A stretch of DNA of 64,000 nucleotides, from the NCBI RefSeq assembly GCF_900108915.1, contig NZ_FNYH01000005.1, forward strand, positions 62,001-126,000, given 5' to 3'. The stretch comes from Allopseudospirillum japonicum. Its GTDB lineage: Bacteria; Pseudomonadota; Gammaproteobacteria; Pseudomonadales; Halomonadaceae. The notes under the pieces were generated by a model, which did not search any database, was not told where the DNA came from, and worked only from the letters and a program-made list of their open reading frames with translations. The position numbers and the translations under genes were made by a program. Shown here piece by piece: positions 10,354 through 19,638 of this stretch; position 1 is the stretch's first letter, and each line of letters begins with the position of its first letter.

Positions 10354-11694
10354 ATGCAAGTCTCTGTTGAAACGACTTCAGGTTTAGAGCGCCGCTTAAC
10401 CATCCAAATTCCTGCTGAGCTGGTTGACACTGCTGTAGACAGTCGTCTGAAAGAGACGGCACGCCAAGTACGTATTGATGGCTTCCGTCCTGGTAAAGTG
10501 CCTATGAAGGTAGTGAAGTCACGTTATGGGGTCAGTGTTCGTCAGGAAGTGGCTTCTGAACTGATGCGTAATCACTTCGTGGAAGCAGTGACTCAAGAAA
10601 AACTCAATCCTGCTGGTACCCCTTCTATTGAGCCAAAATCTGTAGTAGAAGGACAACCATTAGAATTTGTAGCCGTATTTGAAGTATATCCAGAAGTAGC
10701 CCTAAATTCATTGGAAGGCGAAAGCATTGAGCGTCCTCAAGCAGAAGTCACAGATGCTGATGTACTTGAATTAATCGAAGAGCTGCGCAAGCAACGTATG
10801 AGCTGGAGTACGGTTGAACGTGCTGCGGCATTAGAAGATCAAGTTAACATTGATTTTGAAGGCTTTATCGATGGTGAAGCTTTTGAAGGCGGTAAGGGTG
10901 AGCGTTATGACCTAGTGTTAGGTTCTAACAGTTTTATCCCAGGTTTTGAAGACCAGTTAGTGGGTACACAAGCTGGTGATGAAAAAGACGTTGAAGTGAC
11001 TTTCCCTGAGCAGTATCAAGCAGAGCAATTAGCAGGTAAAGCAGCTGTATTTAAGGTAAAAGTGAATGCAGTGAAGGCACGTGAACTTCCTGAGTTAAAT
11101 GAAGAATTCTTTACGATTTTTGGTGTACAAGAAGGTGGTGAGACTGCTTTTCGCGAAGAAGTGCGTAAAAACATGGAACGTGAATTACAAAAAGCCGTCA
11201 AAAACCGTGTGAAAGAGTCTGTACTTGACCGCTTGTTAGCAAAAAATCCTATCGAAGTGCCTAAAGCTCTGGTAGATGGCGAAGTAGATGTTCTGCGTCG
11301 CCAAGCAGTACAGCAATTTAACTTCGGACAAGAATTTGATCCTGCGCAATTACCAGCAGAATTGTTTGCAGATCAAGCGAAAAAACGTGTACAACTGGGC
11401 TTGCTGATCGCTGAAGTTGTTGCTTCTAGTGAACTGAAAGCAGATAAAGAGACAGTACGTGCGTTAGTTGAAGAACAGGCACAAGCTTATCAAGAACCTG
11501 AAAAGGTCGTGGAGTATTATTATCAAGATGAAAACTTGCTGCGCCAAGTAGAGGCAGCTGCTTTGGAAGAGCAAGTAGTCGAAACTCTCTTGCAACAGCT
11601 TGAAGTCACTGATAAAAATATGAGCTACAAAGAGGTTATGCAGCCAAAAGAAGAAGCAGATGAGGCTGAAGACCAGCAAGAGGTTGATGCATAA
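10354..11694 (+). CDS. tig: Trigger factor
   Basis: Trigger factor is the ribosome-bound chaperone and peptidyl-prolyl isomerase that meets nascent chains at the exit tunnel. The 446-residue protein has the N-terminal ribosome-binding domain with the signature GFRPGKVPMKVVKSRYG (about residues 43-60), the FKBP-like isomerase domain (DQVNIDFEGFIDGEAFEGG and GFEDQLVGTQAGDEK, about 160-230), and the helical C-terminal arms. The acidic tail after about 430 is typical. It heads the conserved tig-clpP-clpX-lon block. Confidence 0.98.
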   Translation: MQVSVETTSGLERRLTIQIPAELVDTAVDSRLKETARQVRIDGFRPGKVPMKVVKSRYGVSVRQEVASELMRNHFVEAVTQEKLNPAGTPSIEPKSVVEGQPLEFVAVFEVYPEVALNSLEGESIERPQAEVTDADVLELIEELRKQRMSWSTVERAAALEDQVNIDFEGFIDGEAFEGGKGERYDLVLGSNSFIPGFEDQLVGTQAGDEKDVEVTFPEQYQAEQLAGKAAVFKVKVNAVKARELPELNEEFFTIFGVQEGGETAFREEVRKNMERELQKAVKNRVKESVLDRLLAKNPIEVPKALVDGEVDVLRRQAVQQFNFGQEFDPAQLPAELFADQAKKRVQLGLLIAEVVASSELKADKETVRALVEEQAQAYQEPEKVVEYYYQDENLLRQVEAAALEEQVVETLLQQLEVTDKNMSYKEVMQPKEEADEAEDQQEVDA

Positions 11695-11736
11695 TCATCT
11701 GTCGTCTTGATGAAACGCTGATTTAATTGAAAGTCT

Positions 11737-11765
11737 AGGGCAGTGCTGAAAGTGAGCACTGCCCT
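11737..11765 (+). terminator. Hairpin between tig and clpP
   Basis: Arms AGGGCAGTGCT and AGCACTGCCCT (11 bp, perfect) with loop GAAAGTG lie 42 bp after the tig stop codon. There is no proper T run after it, so it may be a weak or Rho-assisted terminator, or a processing and stability element between tig and clpP. Confidence 0.55.
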
Positions 11766-11920
11766 ATGTTATATTCACTTAAAATGACATCAACAAGAGG
11801 CTAAACCCTAACCTCTAAGCGTTAGCACGCCCTTGGTCTAAAGTGGCCTCTGGTCAAAAACCTAAGTGATTCAGCTCGTCTTATTACAAGTCCAGTTGAT
11901 AAAGAGAAAGTGAGCAGGCT

Positions 11921-12541
11921 ATGCAGATCAAAGATGAGATCCTAAATGCGGGTAGTCTAGTACCCATGGTGGTCGAGCAATCGGCTCGTGGAGAGCGTGC
12001 TTACGATATTTATTCTCGCTTATTAAAAGAGCGCGTTATTTTTTTAGTGGGCCCAGTAGAAGATTACATGGCGAATCTTGTAGTGGCACAACTTTTATTT
12101 TTAGAATCTGAAAATCCTGACAAAGATATCCATCTCTACATTAACTCTCCGGGTGGTTCAGTCACTGCAGGCATGTCCATTTATGACACCATGCAGTTCA
12201 TTAAACCGGATGTCAGTACCTTGTGTATTGGCCAAGCTGCAAGTATGGGAGCCTTGCTACTTGCAGGCGGTGCAGCGGGTAAACGTTATTGCCTGTCTAA
12301 TTCGCGTATGATGATTCACCAGCCTTTAGGTGGTTACCAAGGGCAAGCGAGCGATATTGAAATTCATACCCGCGAAATTTTAAAAATTCGTGAAAAGCTC
12401 AATCAAATTCTTGCGCAGCATACAGGTCAAGACATTGAGCGTATCGCCAAAGATACAGATAGAGACAATTTTATGGATGGCGCAACTGCAGTAGAGTATG
12501 GTCTGATTGATGCCGTACTTGAAAAACGTCCTACAGGCTAA
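11921..12541 (+). CDS. clpP: ATP-dependent Clp protease proteolytic subunit
   Basis: ClpP forms the tetradecameric serine-protease chamber fed by ClpX or ClpA. The 206-residue protein has the catalytic Ser in [14 protein letters not shown] (about residue 111), the His in [10 protein letters not shown] (about 136), and the Asp in KDTDRDNFM (about 185). The N-terminal propeptide region before [18 protein letters not shown] is typical. ATG 11921 follows a GAGAAAG purine tract. clpX follows 123 bp downstream. Confidence 0.99.
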   Translation: MQIKDEILNAGSLVPMVVEQSARGERAYDIYSRLLKERVIFLVGPVEDYMANLVVAQLLFLESENPDKDIHLYINSPGGSVTAGMSIYDTMQFIKPDVSTLCIGQAASMGALLLAGGAAGKRYCLSNSRMMIHQPLGGYQGQASDIEIHTREILKIREKLNQILAQHTGQDIERIAKDTDRDNFMDGATAVEYGLIDAVLEKRPTG

Positions 12542-12664
12542 ATTAGCTTGGTGAGTATGTTAGATAGCGTCCACAGATCAACGATCAAGTTAATCTGCAT
12601 ATTGCAAACGATCACAAGTAAAAGCCTGCCGTATGCGTATGGCTTGTAAGAATGGGGTATAAGA

Positions 12665-13936
12665 ATGGCCGACGGAAAAAAAGGGGACGATAACAGCAAA
12701 ATGCTGTATTGCTCGTTTTGTGGTGCCAGTCAAAATGAAGTTAAAAAGCTAATTGCAGGTCCCTCGGTCTATATCTGCAACAAGTGTATTGACTTGTGTA
12801 ATGACATCATACGGGAAGAAAATCTTGATGATGACATTGAAGAAAGTAGTGATGAACGTTTGCCAGTGCCCAAGGCAATTCGGGACACACTAGATGCTTA
12901 TGTTATCGGTCAAGATAAGGCCAAAATGGTCCTTTCGGTGGCTGTTTATAACCATTACAAGCGCTTGCAGCATGGTGGTCAGGGTAGTGAAGTCGAGTTG
13001 GGCAAAAGTAATATTTTGCTGATTGGGCCAACAGGTAGTGGTAAAACCTTATTGGCAGAAACTATGGCGCGCCTGCTTAATGTACCTTTCACCATTGCAG
13101 ATGCAACGACACTCACTGAAGCTGGTTATGTGGGTGAAGACGTAGAAAATATTATCCAAAAGCTGTTACAAAAGTGTGATTACGATGTAGAACGTGCTGA
13201 ACGTGGCATTGTATACATTGATGAAATCGATAAGATTTCGCGCAAGTCTGATAATCCCTCAATCACACGTGATGTATCTGGTGAAGGTGTACAACAAGCT
13301 TTATTGAAGCTGATCGAAGGGACAGTGGCTTCTGTACCACCACAAGGTGGGCGTAAGCACCCGCAGCAAGAATTCTTGCAAGTGGACACCTCGAATATTC
13401 TCTTTATTTGTGGTGGCGCTTTTGCAGGTTTGGAAAAAGTCATTCGTGATCGTTCTACGCAAAGTGGTATTGGTTTTGCGGCCGAAGTTAAAAGTAAAGA
13501 AGGACGCAGTGTGACTGAGGTATTAACCGATGTAGAACCAGAAGATCTGGTTAAATTTGGTTTAATTCCTGAGTTTGTCGGCCGTTTGCCTGTCGTTGCC
13601 ACTTTAGCTGAACTTGATGAAGAAGCCTTAGTGCGCATTTTGACTGAACCCAAAAATGCACTGACCAAGCAGTATGCACGTTTGTTTGAAATGGAAGGTG
13701 CAGATCTTGATTTCCACACAGATGCTTTGCTTGCGATTGCAGGTAAAGCTATGGAGCGTAAGACAGGTGCGCGTGGTTTGCGTTCTATTTTAGAATCCAT
13801 TTTGCTAGAAACCATGTACGAGCTGCCTTCGTTACAAGGTGTTGAGCGTGTACAAGTCAGTGCGGATGTTGTTGCCGGCCAAGCAAAACCCGAACTTATT
13901 TATAGCCCAGATACCAAACAATCAGCAGCGAGCTAA
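12665..13936 (+). CDS. clpX: ATP-dependent Clp protease ATP-binding subunit ClpX
   Basis: ClpX is the AAA+ hexameric unfoldase that selects substrates and feeds them to ClpP. The 423-residue protein has an N-terminal four-Cys zinc domain (CSFC near residue 17 and CNKC near 39), Walker A GPTGSGKT (about 121), pore loop GYVGEDVEN, Walker [10 protein letters not shown] (about 182), and the IGF loop in SGIGFAAE (about 270) that docks on ClpP. All key motifs are intact and the length is normal. Confidence 0.99.
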   Translation: MADGKKGDDNSKMLYCSFCGASQNEVKKLIAGPSVYICNKCIDLCNDIIREENLDDDIEESSDERLPVPKAIRDTLDAYVIGQDKAKMVLSVAVYNHYKRLQHGGQGSEVELGKSNILLIGPTGSGKTLLAETMARLLNVPFTIADATTLTEAGYVGEDVENIIQKLLQKCDYDVERAERGIVYIDEIDKISRKSDNPSITRDVSGEGVQQALLKLIEGTVASVPPQGGRKHPQQEFLQVDTSNILFICGGAFAGLEKVIRDRSTQSGIGFAAEVKSKEGRSVTEVLTDVEPEDLVKFGLIPEFVGRLPVVATLAELDEEALVRILTEPKNALTKQYARLFEMEGADLDFHTDALLAIAGKAMERKTGARGLRSILESILLETMYELPSLQGVERVQVSADVVAGQAKPELIYSPDTKQSAAS

Positions 13937-13951
13937 AGACCTATCTTTGTG

Positions 13952-13985
13952 ACTTAGGTAGCTAAAAGAGACAAGCTACCTAGGT
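13952..13985 (+). terminator. Hairpin between clpX and lon
   Basis: Inverted repeat of about 12 bp (ACTTAGGTAGCT with AGCTACCTAGGT, one G-T pair) around a 10-base A-rich loop, 15 bp after the clpX stop. No T run follows, so it may be a weak terminator or 3' stabiliser separating clpPX from lon. Confidence 0.5.
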
Positions 13986-14145
13986 GCTCATTCAGATAAA
14001 GATTTCTTTGTCCTTGATTCTTTGCCTGCAAGAAGATAAGTAAGCATAACAGCGTACGACTGGTCGAGTCGTTTTATTGAATCCGTAATCAGCGAGTGTC
14101 TGAAATACGATATAAGCTAGGTTACAGCGACGAGGATGCCCTGTG

Positions 14146-16560
14146 ATGGAGCAGATTAACGACTACCCTACAGAGACTCTCAGCCTTCCTTTGTTACCTT
14201 TGCGTGACGTAGTCGTGTATCCGCAAATGGTAGTTCCCTTATTTGTGGGGCGCGATAAATCAATCCATGCGCTTGATGTGGCCATGCAAGGGGACAAGCG
14301 AATTTTTGTGGTTGCGCAACAAGAGGCGAATAAAGACGATCCAGAAATGGACGCGCTTTATTCTTTAGGCACAGTAGCGCAAGTATTACAAATGCTGAAG
14401 TTGCCAGATGGCACAGTCAAGCTTTTGGTAGAAGGCAAAGAGCGCGCTCGTTTACTGCATTGTGAGACGATCACAGATCAGGATTATGTGCAGGCGCAAG
14501 TCCAACTTGCCCCGTCGACGCCTTTAGGTGAGCGTGAACAAGATACCCTGATGCGTATTTTGTTAGAGCAGTTTGAAGCCTATGTTAAACAAGCAAAAAA
14601 AATCCCTAATGAGGTTTTAAATTCATTGCAAAGTATCGCTGAACCTATTCGTTTGGTGGATACGATTTCATCGCACATGTCGTTAAGTGTGCCTGAAAAG
14701 CAAAAATTACTTGAGCTTGATAAAGCACGTGATCGGCTCGAGCACTTAATGACCTTAATAGAAACAGAACTTGATTTGTTGCAGGTGGAAAAGCGAGTTC
14801 GTGCGCGTGTTAAGCAACAAATGGAGAAAAATCAGCGCGAGTACTATTTGAATGAGCAAATGAAAGCCATTCAAAAGGAAATGGGTGAACTAGAAAACTC
14901 GCCAAATGAACATGAAGAGTTTGCCCGCCGTATTGAAGCTGCGGGGATGCCTAAAGATGCACATGAAAAAGCGACCGCAGAACTGAACAAGTTAAAAATG
15001 ATGTCGCCCATGTCTGCAGAAGCGACAGTTGTGCGTACCTATTTAGACTGGATGCTAGGTCTTCCTTGGAGAAAACGTTCTCGTGTACGCCATGATCTAA
15101 CACGTGCCGAAGAAGTTTTAAGTCAGGACCATTACGGTCTAGAAGAAGTAAAAGAGCGTATCCTAGAGTATCTTGCGGTACAAAAGCGAGTGAAGAAGGT
15201 TAAAGGGCCTGTACTTTGCTTAGTAGGCCCACCTGGGGTAGGTAAAACTTCTTTAGGGCAATCGATTGCGAAAGCGACTAACCGCGAATACGTACGCTTG
15301 GCATTGGGTGGCGTGCGTGATGAAGCTGAAATTCGTGGTCATCGACGTACTTACATTGGTTCCATGCCAGGCAAACTCATTCAACGTATGAGCAAAGTGG
15401 GTGTACGTAACCCCTTATTCTTGCTTGATGAAATTGACAAAATAGGCATGGATCACAGAGGTGATCCAGCATCCGCCTTGCTAGAAGTGCTAGATCCTGA
15501 GCAAAATCATAAGTTTAGCGACCACTACCTTGAAGTAGATTATGATTTATCCGATGTGATGTTTGTGTGCACGGCAAACTCGATGAATATCCCAGCGCCT
15601 TTACTTGATCGTATGGAAGTCATTCGTTTACCTGGCTACACAGAAGATGAAAAGCTAAACATTGCTCAACAGCATTTGGTGCCCAAACAGCTAAAACTCA
15701 ATGGCCTAAGTGAACGTGAGCTTATTTGGACTGAAGCGGCCTTGTTAGAGCTAATTCGCTATTTCACGCGTGAAGCTGGGGTGCGTGAGTTAGAGCGCCA
15801 AATTGCGAAAGTCTGTCGTAAAGTGGTTCGTCAACTGAGTTTAAAAGCAAAAGAACCTCTAGAGTTAGAAGCAACCAAGGTCGCTGAGTTTGCGGGCGTG
15901 CGTAAATACGCGTATGGCCTTGCAGATGAACAAGATCAAATTGGTTGTGTCACTGGACTGGCATGGACTAGCGTGGGTGGAGAGTTACTCAACATCGAAG
16001 CTGCTGTGATGCCAGGTAAGGCGCGTCTAACCCGTACAGGGTCGCTAGGTGATGTGATGCAAGAATCCATCCAAGCAGCGCTGACGGTTGTGCGTAGCCG
16101 TAGCAAAATGCTAGGGATCTCTGCACAAACTTTTGAGCGCACGGATATCCATATTCACGTGCCTGAAGGTGCAACACCAAAAGATGGACCAAGTGCAGGG
16201 ATTACCATGTGTACGGCATTAGTCTCAGCATTAACTGAGATTCCTGTGCGTGCAGATGTGGCTATGACAGGTGAAATTAATCTGCGCGGTGAGGTTTTGG
16301 CGATTGGTGGCTTGAAGGAAAAACTTCTGGCAGCACGTCGAGGTGGTATTAAAACCGTGGTTATCCCGCATGAGAATAGTAAAGATCTGCAAGAAATCCC
16401 CGATAAGATCAAAGAATCTTTGGACATTCGCCCAGTGAAGTGGATTGATCAGGTGTTAGAAATCGCCTTGACCTATGCGCCAACACCTTTAAGTTTGGAC
16501 GAAGTGCCCGCGACTGAAGATCCAGAAGAGGTAAGTGCACGCGGCGTAAGTACGCATTAG
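14146..16560 (+). CDS. lon: ATP-dependent protease Lon
   Basis: Lon is the cytoplasmic AAA+ serine protease that degrades misfolded and short-lived regulatory proteins. The 804-residue protein contains the LON substrate-binding domain (LPLLPLRDVVVYPQMVVPL near residue 15), a coiled-coil middle part, Walker A GPPGVGKTS (about 363), Walker B LFLLDEIDK (about 425), and the protease domain with the catalytic Ser in GPSAGITM (about 686) and its Lys partner near residue 729. ATG 14146 is preceded by AGGA at 14133; a GTG three bases earlier is also possible. Confidence 0.98.
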   Translation: MEQINDYPTETLSLPLLPLRDVVVYPQMVVPLFVGRDKSIHALDVAMQGDKRIFVVAQQEANKDDPEMDALYSLGTVAQVLQMLKLPDGTVKLLVEGKERARLLHCETITDQDYVQAQVQLAPSTPLGEREQDTLMRILLEQFEAYVKQAKKIPNEVLNSLQSIAEPIRLVDTISSHMSLSVPEKQKLLELDKARDRLEHLMTLIETELDLLQVEKRVRARVKQQMEKNQREYYLNEQMKAIQKEMGELENSPNEHEEFARRIEAAGMPKDAHEKATAELNKLKMMSPMSAEATVVRTYLDWMLGLPWRKRSRVRHDLTRAEEVLSQDHYGLEEVKERILEYLAVQKRVKKVKGPVLCLVGPPGVGKTSLGQSIAKATNREYVRLALGGVRDEAEIRGHRRTYIGSMPGKLIQRMSKVGVRNPLFLLDEIDKIGMDHRGDPASALLEVLDPEQNHKFSDHYLEVDYDLSDVMFVCTANSMNIPAPLLDRMEVIRLPGYTEDEKLNIAQQHLVPKQLKLNGLSERELIWTEAALLELIRYFTREAGVRELERQIAKVCRKVVRQLSLKAKEPLELEATKVAEFAGVRKYAYGLADEQDQIGCVTGLAWTSVGGELLNIEAAVMPGKARLTRTGSLGDVMQESIQAALTVVRSRSKMLGISAQTFERTDIHIHVPEGATPKDGPSAGITMCTALVSALTEIPVRADVAMTGEINLRGEVLAIGGLKEKLLAARRGGIKTVVIPHENSKDLQEIPDKIKESLDIRPVKWIDQVLEIALTYAPTPLSLDEVPATEDPEEVSARGVSTH

Positions 16561-16604
16561 AATGCACTAAAAAGAGGGAAACAGGGTGTCAGGCAGTACA
16601 AAGC

Positions 16605-16634
16605 TTGACACTGATTTCAAGCCCTTGGTATAAA
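16605..16634 (+). promoter_or_regulatory. Sigma70 promoter of hupB
   Basis: TTGACA at 16605-16610 and TATAAA at 16629-16634 with an 18-base spacer, about 140 bp before the hupB start. The long leader that follows contains no open frame of note. Confidence 0.75.
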
Positions 16635-16775
16635 CTGCCCTCGATCGTACTTGTGTGCCCTTTAGGTTCTGGGGTTGCAAGATGGGTATGACCTCTTACA
16701 AACTTTAGTTGTATTGCGTACGATTCAAGAGAACACCATTATTTTTATGATAGCGACCTATATAAGGGGTGAAGT

Positions 16776-17060
16776 GTGAACAAGTCTGAGCTGATTGATG
16801 CGATTGCAACCTCTGCAGATATTTCAAAAGCGACAGCAGGTCGTGCCTTAGATGCGGTGATCCAATCAGTGACTGATTCACTGAAAAAGGGTGACTCAGT
16901 GGCACTGGTAGGTTTTGGTACTTTTGCAGTGAAAGAACGCGCCGCACGTACAGGGCGCAATCCGCAGACAGGTGCTGAAATTAAAATTGAAGCTTCTAAA
17001 GTGCCTAGCTTCCGCCCGGGTAAAACTTTAAAAGATGCAGTAAACGCGACCAGCAAATAA
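16776..17060 (+). CDS. hupB: DNA-binding protein HU-beta
   Basis: HU is a small histone-like dimer that bends and compacts DNA without strong sequence preference. The 94-residue protein starts [28 protein letters not shown] and has the beta-arm signature [12 protein letters not shown] with the conserved RNP motif. It starts at GTG 16776 after AAGGGG at 16764-16769. Its position between lon and ppiD is the usual place of hupB, which separates it from hupA and from the IHF genes. Confidence 0.97.
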   Translation: MNKSELIDAIATSADISKATAGRALDAVIQSVTDSLKKGDSVALVGFGTFAVKERAARTGRNPQTGAEIKIEASKVPSFRPGKTLKDAVNATSK

Positions 17061-17089
17061 ACTTTGCCTCCAGTCGTATCGATTTAAAT

Positions 17090-17121
17090 AAAGGCGTACC
17101 CTCTTGGCGTACGCCTTTTTT
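17090..17121 (+). terminator. Rho-independent terminator after hupB
   Basis: Perfect 10-bp stem AAAGGCGTAC / GTACGCCTTT followed by a T-rich run, 30 bp after the hupB stop and 31 bp before the ppiD start. Confidence 0.9.
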
Positions 17122-17151
17122 ATTTATTCGTCATCAAGTTTAGGATTGCCT

Positions 17152-19029
17152 ATGTTAGATTTCATCCGCAACCACTCCCAAGGTTGGATTGCTAAAGTCA
17201 TTGTGGGACTGATTGTATTGACCTTCTCGCTTTGGGGGGTCGAGAGCATTATCGGAGCCTTTACCCAAAGTCGGGATACGCTTGCCCAAGTTGGGGATCA
17301 AGAAATTAGTCGTACTCAGGTGGATAATCTTGCACAGCAGGAATTACGCCGTTTGTTACAGACCAATCCAAATATAGACCCTGAAACCCTAGATCAAAAT
17401 TTATTACGGGGTATGGCACTGAACCGCCTCATTATGCAGGGCGTATTAAATTATCAAGCACAAGTGCAAGATATACGTATTAGCCGCCAAGCAGTTGAAC
17501 GTGAAATTGTACGCACACCACAATTTGCCGATGCAGAGGGACGTTTTCAGCAAGAAATTTATAAAGATGTCTTAGCGCGTGCCGGCCTAACACCGACTGG
17601 ATTTCGGGCTCAGCTAAGTGAAGAAATTTTGAATGAGCATTTGCTTGGGGGCGTTAGCTTAAGTGCCTTTGTATTACCTAAAGAACGCCAAGCTTTGGAG
17701 GCACTTCTAGATCAAAAGCGTACCTATCGTAGTGTGCGCTTATCCTTAGACGAGTATGCGCAGGATTTGACACCAACCGAAGAAGCATTGCGTACTTACT
17801 ACCAAGAACATCAAGAAGCTTATGCCATGCCTGAACGTGTGCAAGTGGCGTATTTACTGTTAGATCCGCAGCAGGTCGCACAAAGCATTCAAATTGACCA
17901 AGCGCAAATTGATGCGGCTTATCAAGCTTATGTGCAGCAACAGCCACAACAACGCCAAGCCGCACACATTTTATTGAACTTTACAAATGAAAAAGAAAAA
18001 CAGCAAGCGCAAGCAGACTTGCTCGCATGGCGTGATGCTGTACTGGCAGGGGAAGCAGATTTTGCACAGTTAGCACGTGAACATTCGCAAGATCCGGCAA
18101 GTGCACGTCAAGGTGGTGATTTAGGGTGGATTTTGCCTGATACGCTTGATCCAGCTTTTGAGCAGGCCCTATTTGCCTTACAAGAAAATAGCGATATTTC
18201 TATGCCAGTGGAAACGCCTTTTGGCTTGCACTTGATTCAGTTATTGGATCAGCGTGCGCCTGAAATCAAGCCCTTGGCAGAAATGCGTGCACAGTTAATA
18301 CAAGATCTGCAAGCACAACCTTTGCGTGAACGTATGGCCAGCTTGAGCGAAGACTTGCGTAATCTAAGCTTCTCTAAAGACAGTTTGCAAGCAGTTGCAG
18401 AGGCGTTACAGGAACAAATCACCTTGGAAGTGCAAACGTCTGCATGGATTAGTGCAGGGCAAGCCGAAGATTTTTGGCAGCAAACTCAAGTACAAAAAGT
18501 CTTATTCGATCCGCAAATGCGTGAAGATCAACTGCCTTCAGATGTGATTAAGTTAGATGATGAACGCTTGTTGGTGATTCAGCATCAAGCGTATCAAGCA
18601 CAAAGCATTCAGGATTTTGCACAAGTACAAGATCAAGTGCAACAGGCTTGGGCGCGGACGCAAGCACAAAGTCGCTTGCAAACGCAGGCACAAACTTATC
18701 TGCGCCAATTACAAGCGGGAGAATCCTTGCCTGCATCTTTAAGCTGGAGTGAAACCCAGACGATAAGCCGTTTTGGCGCACAAACTGAGCAAGATCTGGT
18801 CACTTACATCTTTAAAATGCCACAGCCAGCTCAAGTCAGCTATGGCATTTACACAGATGCTGAGGGGAATGTGCTATTGTTAGCTTTGGATACGGTGACT
18901 GATGGTGAAATCAGTACGGGTGATGAGGCTATCAATGCACAAAATGTTTTGCAGCAACAGGCACAAAGACGCTGGATGCAGTTGCAACAAAATCATTATC
19001 TGCAAGTGACACCTGTACAACGTTTTTAG
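17152..19029 (+). CDS. ppiD: Periplasmic folding chaperone / peptidyl-prolyl isomerase PpiD
   Basis: PpiD is an inner-membrane-anchored chaperone that meets proteins leaving the Sec translocon. The product (625 residues) starts MLDFIRNHSQGWIAKVIVGL with one membrane segment at about 14-34, followed by a SurA-like chaperone region and a parvulin domain (QAAHILLNFTNEKE, ARQGGDLGWI, TPFGLHLIQLLDQR, about residues 265-370). ATG 17152 follows AGGA at 17142 and matches the family start. Parvulin domains of PpiD are often catalytically weak; activity here is not certain. Confidence 0.94.
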   Translation: MLDFIRNHSQGWIAKVIVGLIVLTFSLWGVESIIGAFTQSRDTLAQVGDQEISRTQVDNLAQQELRRLLQTNPNIDPETLDQNLLRGMALNRLIMQGVLNYQAQVQDIRISRQAVEREIVRTPQFADAEGRFQQEIYKDVLARAGLTPTGFRAQLSEEILNEHLLGGVSLSAFVLPKERQALEALLDQKRTYRSVRLSLDEYAQDLTPTEEALRTYYQEHQEAYAMPERVQVAYLLLDPQQVAQSIQIDQAQIDAAYQAYVQQQPQQRQAAHILLNFTNEKEKQQAQADLLAWRDAVLAGEADFAQLAREHSQDPASARQGGDLGWILPDTLDPAFEQALFALQENSDISMPVETPFGLHLIQLLDQRAPEIKPLAEMRAQLIQDLQAQPLRERMASLSEDLRNLSFSKDSLQAVAEALQEQITLEVQTSAWISAGQAEDFWQQTQVQKVLFDPQMREDQLPSDVIKLDDERLLVIQHQAYQAQSIQDFAQVQDQVQQAWARTQAQSRLQTQAQTYLRQLQAGESLPASLSWSETQTISRFGAQTEQDLVTYIFKMPQPAQVSYGIYTDAEGNVLLLALDTVTDGEISTGDEAINAQNVLQQQAQRRWMQLQQNHYLQVTPVQRF

Positions 19030-19049
19030 AGAAGGGTATTCAGGGGATG

Positions 19050-19075
19050 AAGCCCAGCAGAAGCTGGGCTTTTTT
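19050..19075 (+). terminator. Rho-independent terminator after ppiD
   Basis: Perfect 9-bp stem AAGCCCAGC / GCTGGGCTT with loop AGAA followed by T residues, 20 bp after the ppiD stop; it sits between convergent genes. Confidence 0.9.
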
Positions 19076-19092
19076 GTTAATTATGAGGGAAT

Positions 19093-19638
19093 TTATTGTA
19101 AGGGAAAAATGACAAGGCTTGCAGAAGCTAAGCTATAGCCAATCACAGCACCTGCCAATACATCTGAAGGATAATGTAAGCCTAATACAACACGCGATAA
19201 GGCGACTAAACAAGTAAAAATGCTGGTTAATAGCCAAAGTTCGGGTGCATAAGTGGCAACTAGTGTACAAAAAGCGACAGCGTGCAAGGTGTGACCAGAA
19301 GGAAAACTATAATAATCTAAAGGGGGCATTTGGCAGTTAATCTGTTGACAGCTTAGATAAGGGCGCTGCCGGCCCAGAGTCTGTTTTAAACCTTTGTAAA
19401 TCAGTGTACAGCCTAAACCGATCAATGCCATTTTGAGTGTAATCGAAAATCCATGCCAACCGTAAAGCAAAGGCATAGCCAGCATAAGTCCATACCAGAA
19501 AAGCCCATCGCCTAAGCGACTGACAAGACGCATACTATAAAGAAAAGGCTGAATCCGCGCATATTGGTTAAAGACTTGGCAAATTCGCCATTCCCATAAA
19601 TCAATTTTATGAAAGAGAGTGGTCGAGCGTGTGTTCAT
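19093..19638 (-). CDS. PAP2-family membrane phosphatase
   Basis: The 181-residue protein has several membrane segments and the three motifs of the PAP2 lipid-phosphatase/acid-phosphatase superfamily: KQTLGRQRP (motif 1), PSGHTLHA (motif 2, with the catalytic His) and SRVVLGLHYPSD (motif 3). Relatives remove phosphate from undecaprenyl pyrophosphate, phosphatidic acid or similar lipids. Its start overlaps the end of the glycosyltransferase gene by 32 bp, so the two are probably co-translated and may act on the same lipid-linked glycan; the substrate is unknown. Confidence 0.88.
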   Translation of the reverse strand: MNTRSTTLFHKIDLWEWRICQVFNQYARIQPFLYSMRLVSRLGDGLFWYGLMLAMPLLYGWHGFSITLKMALIGLGCTLIYKGLKQTLGRQRPYLSCQQINCQMPPLDYYSFPSGHTLHAVAFCTLVATYAPELWLLTSIFTCLVALSRVVLGLHYPSDVLAGAVIGYSLASASLVIFPLQ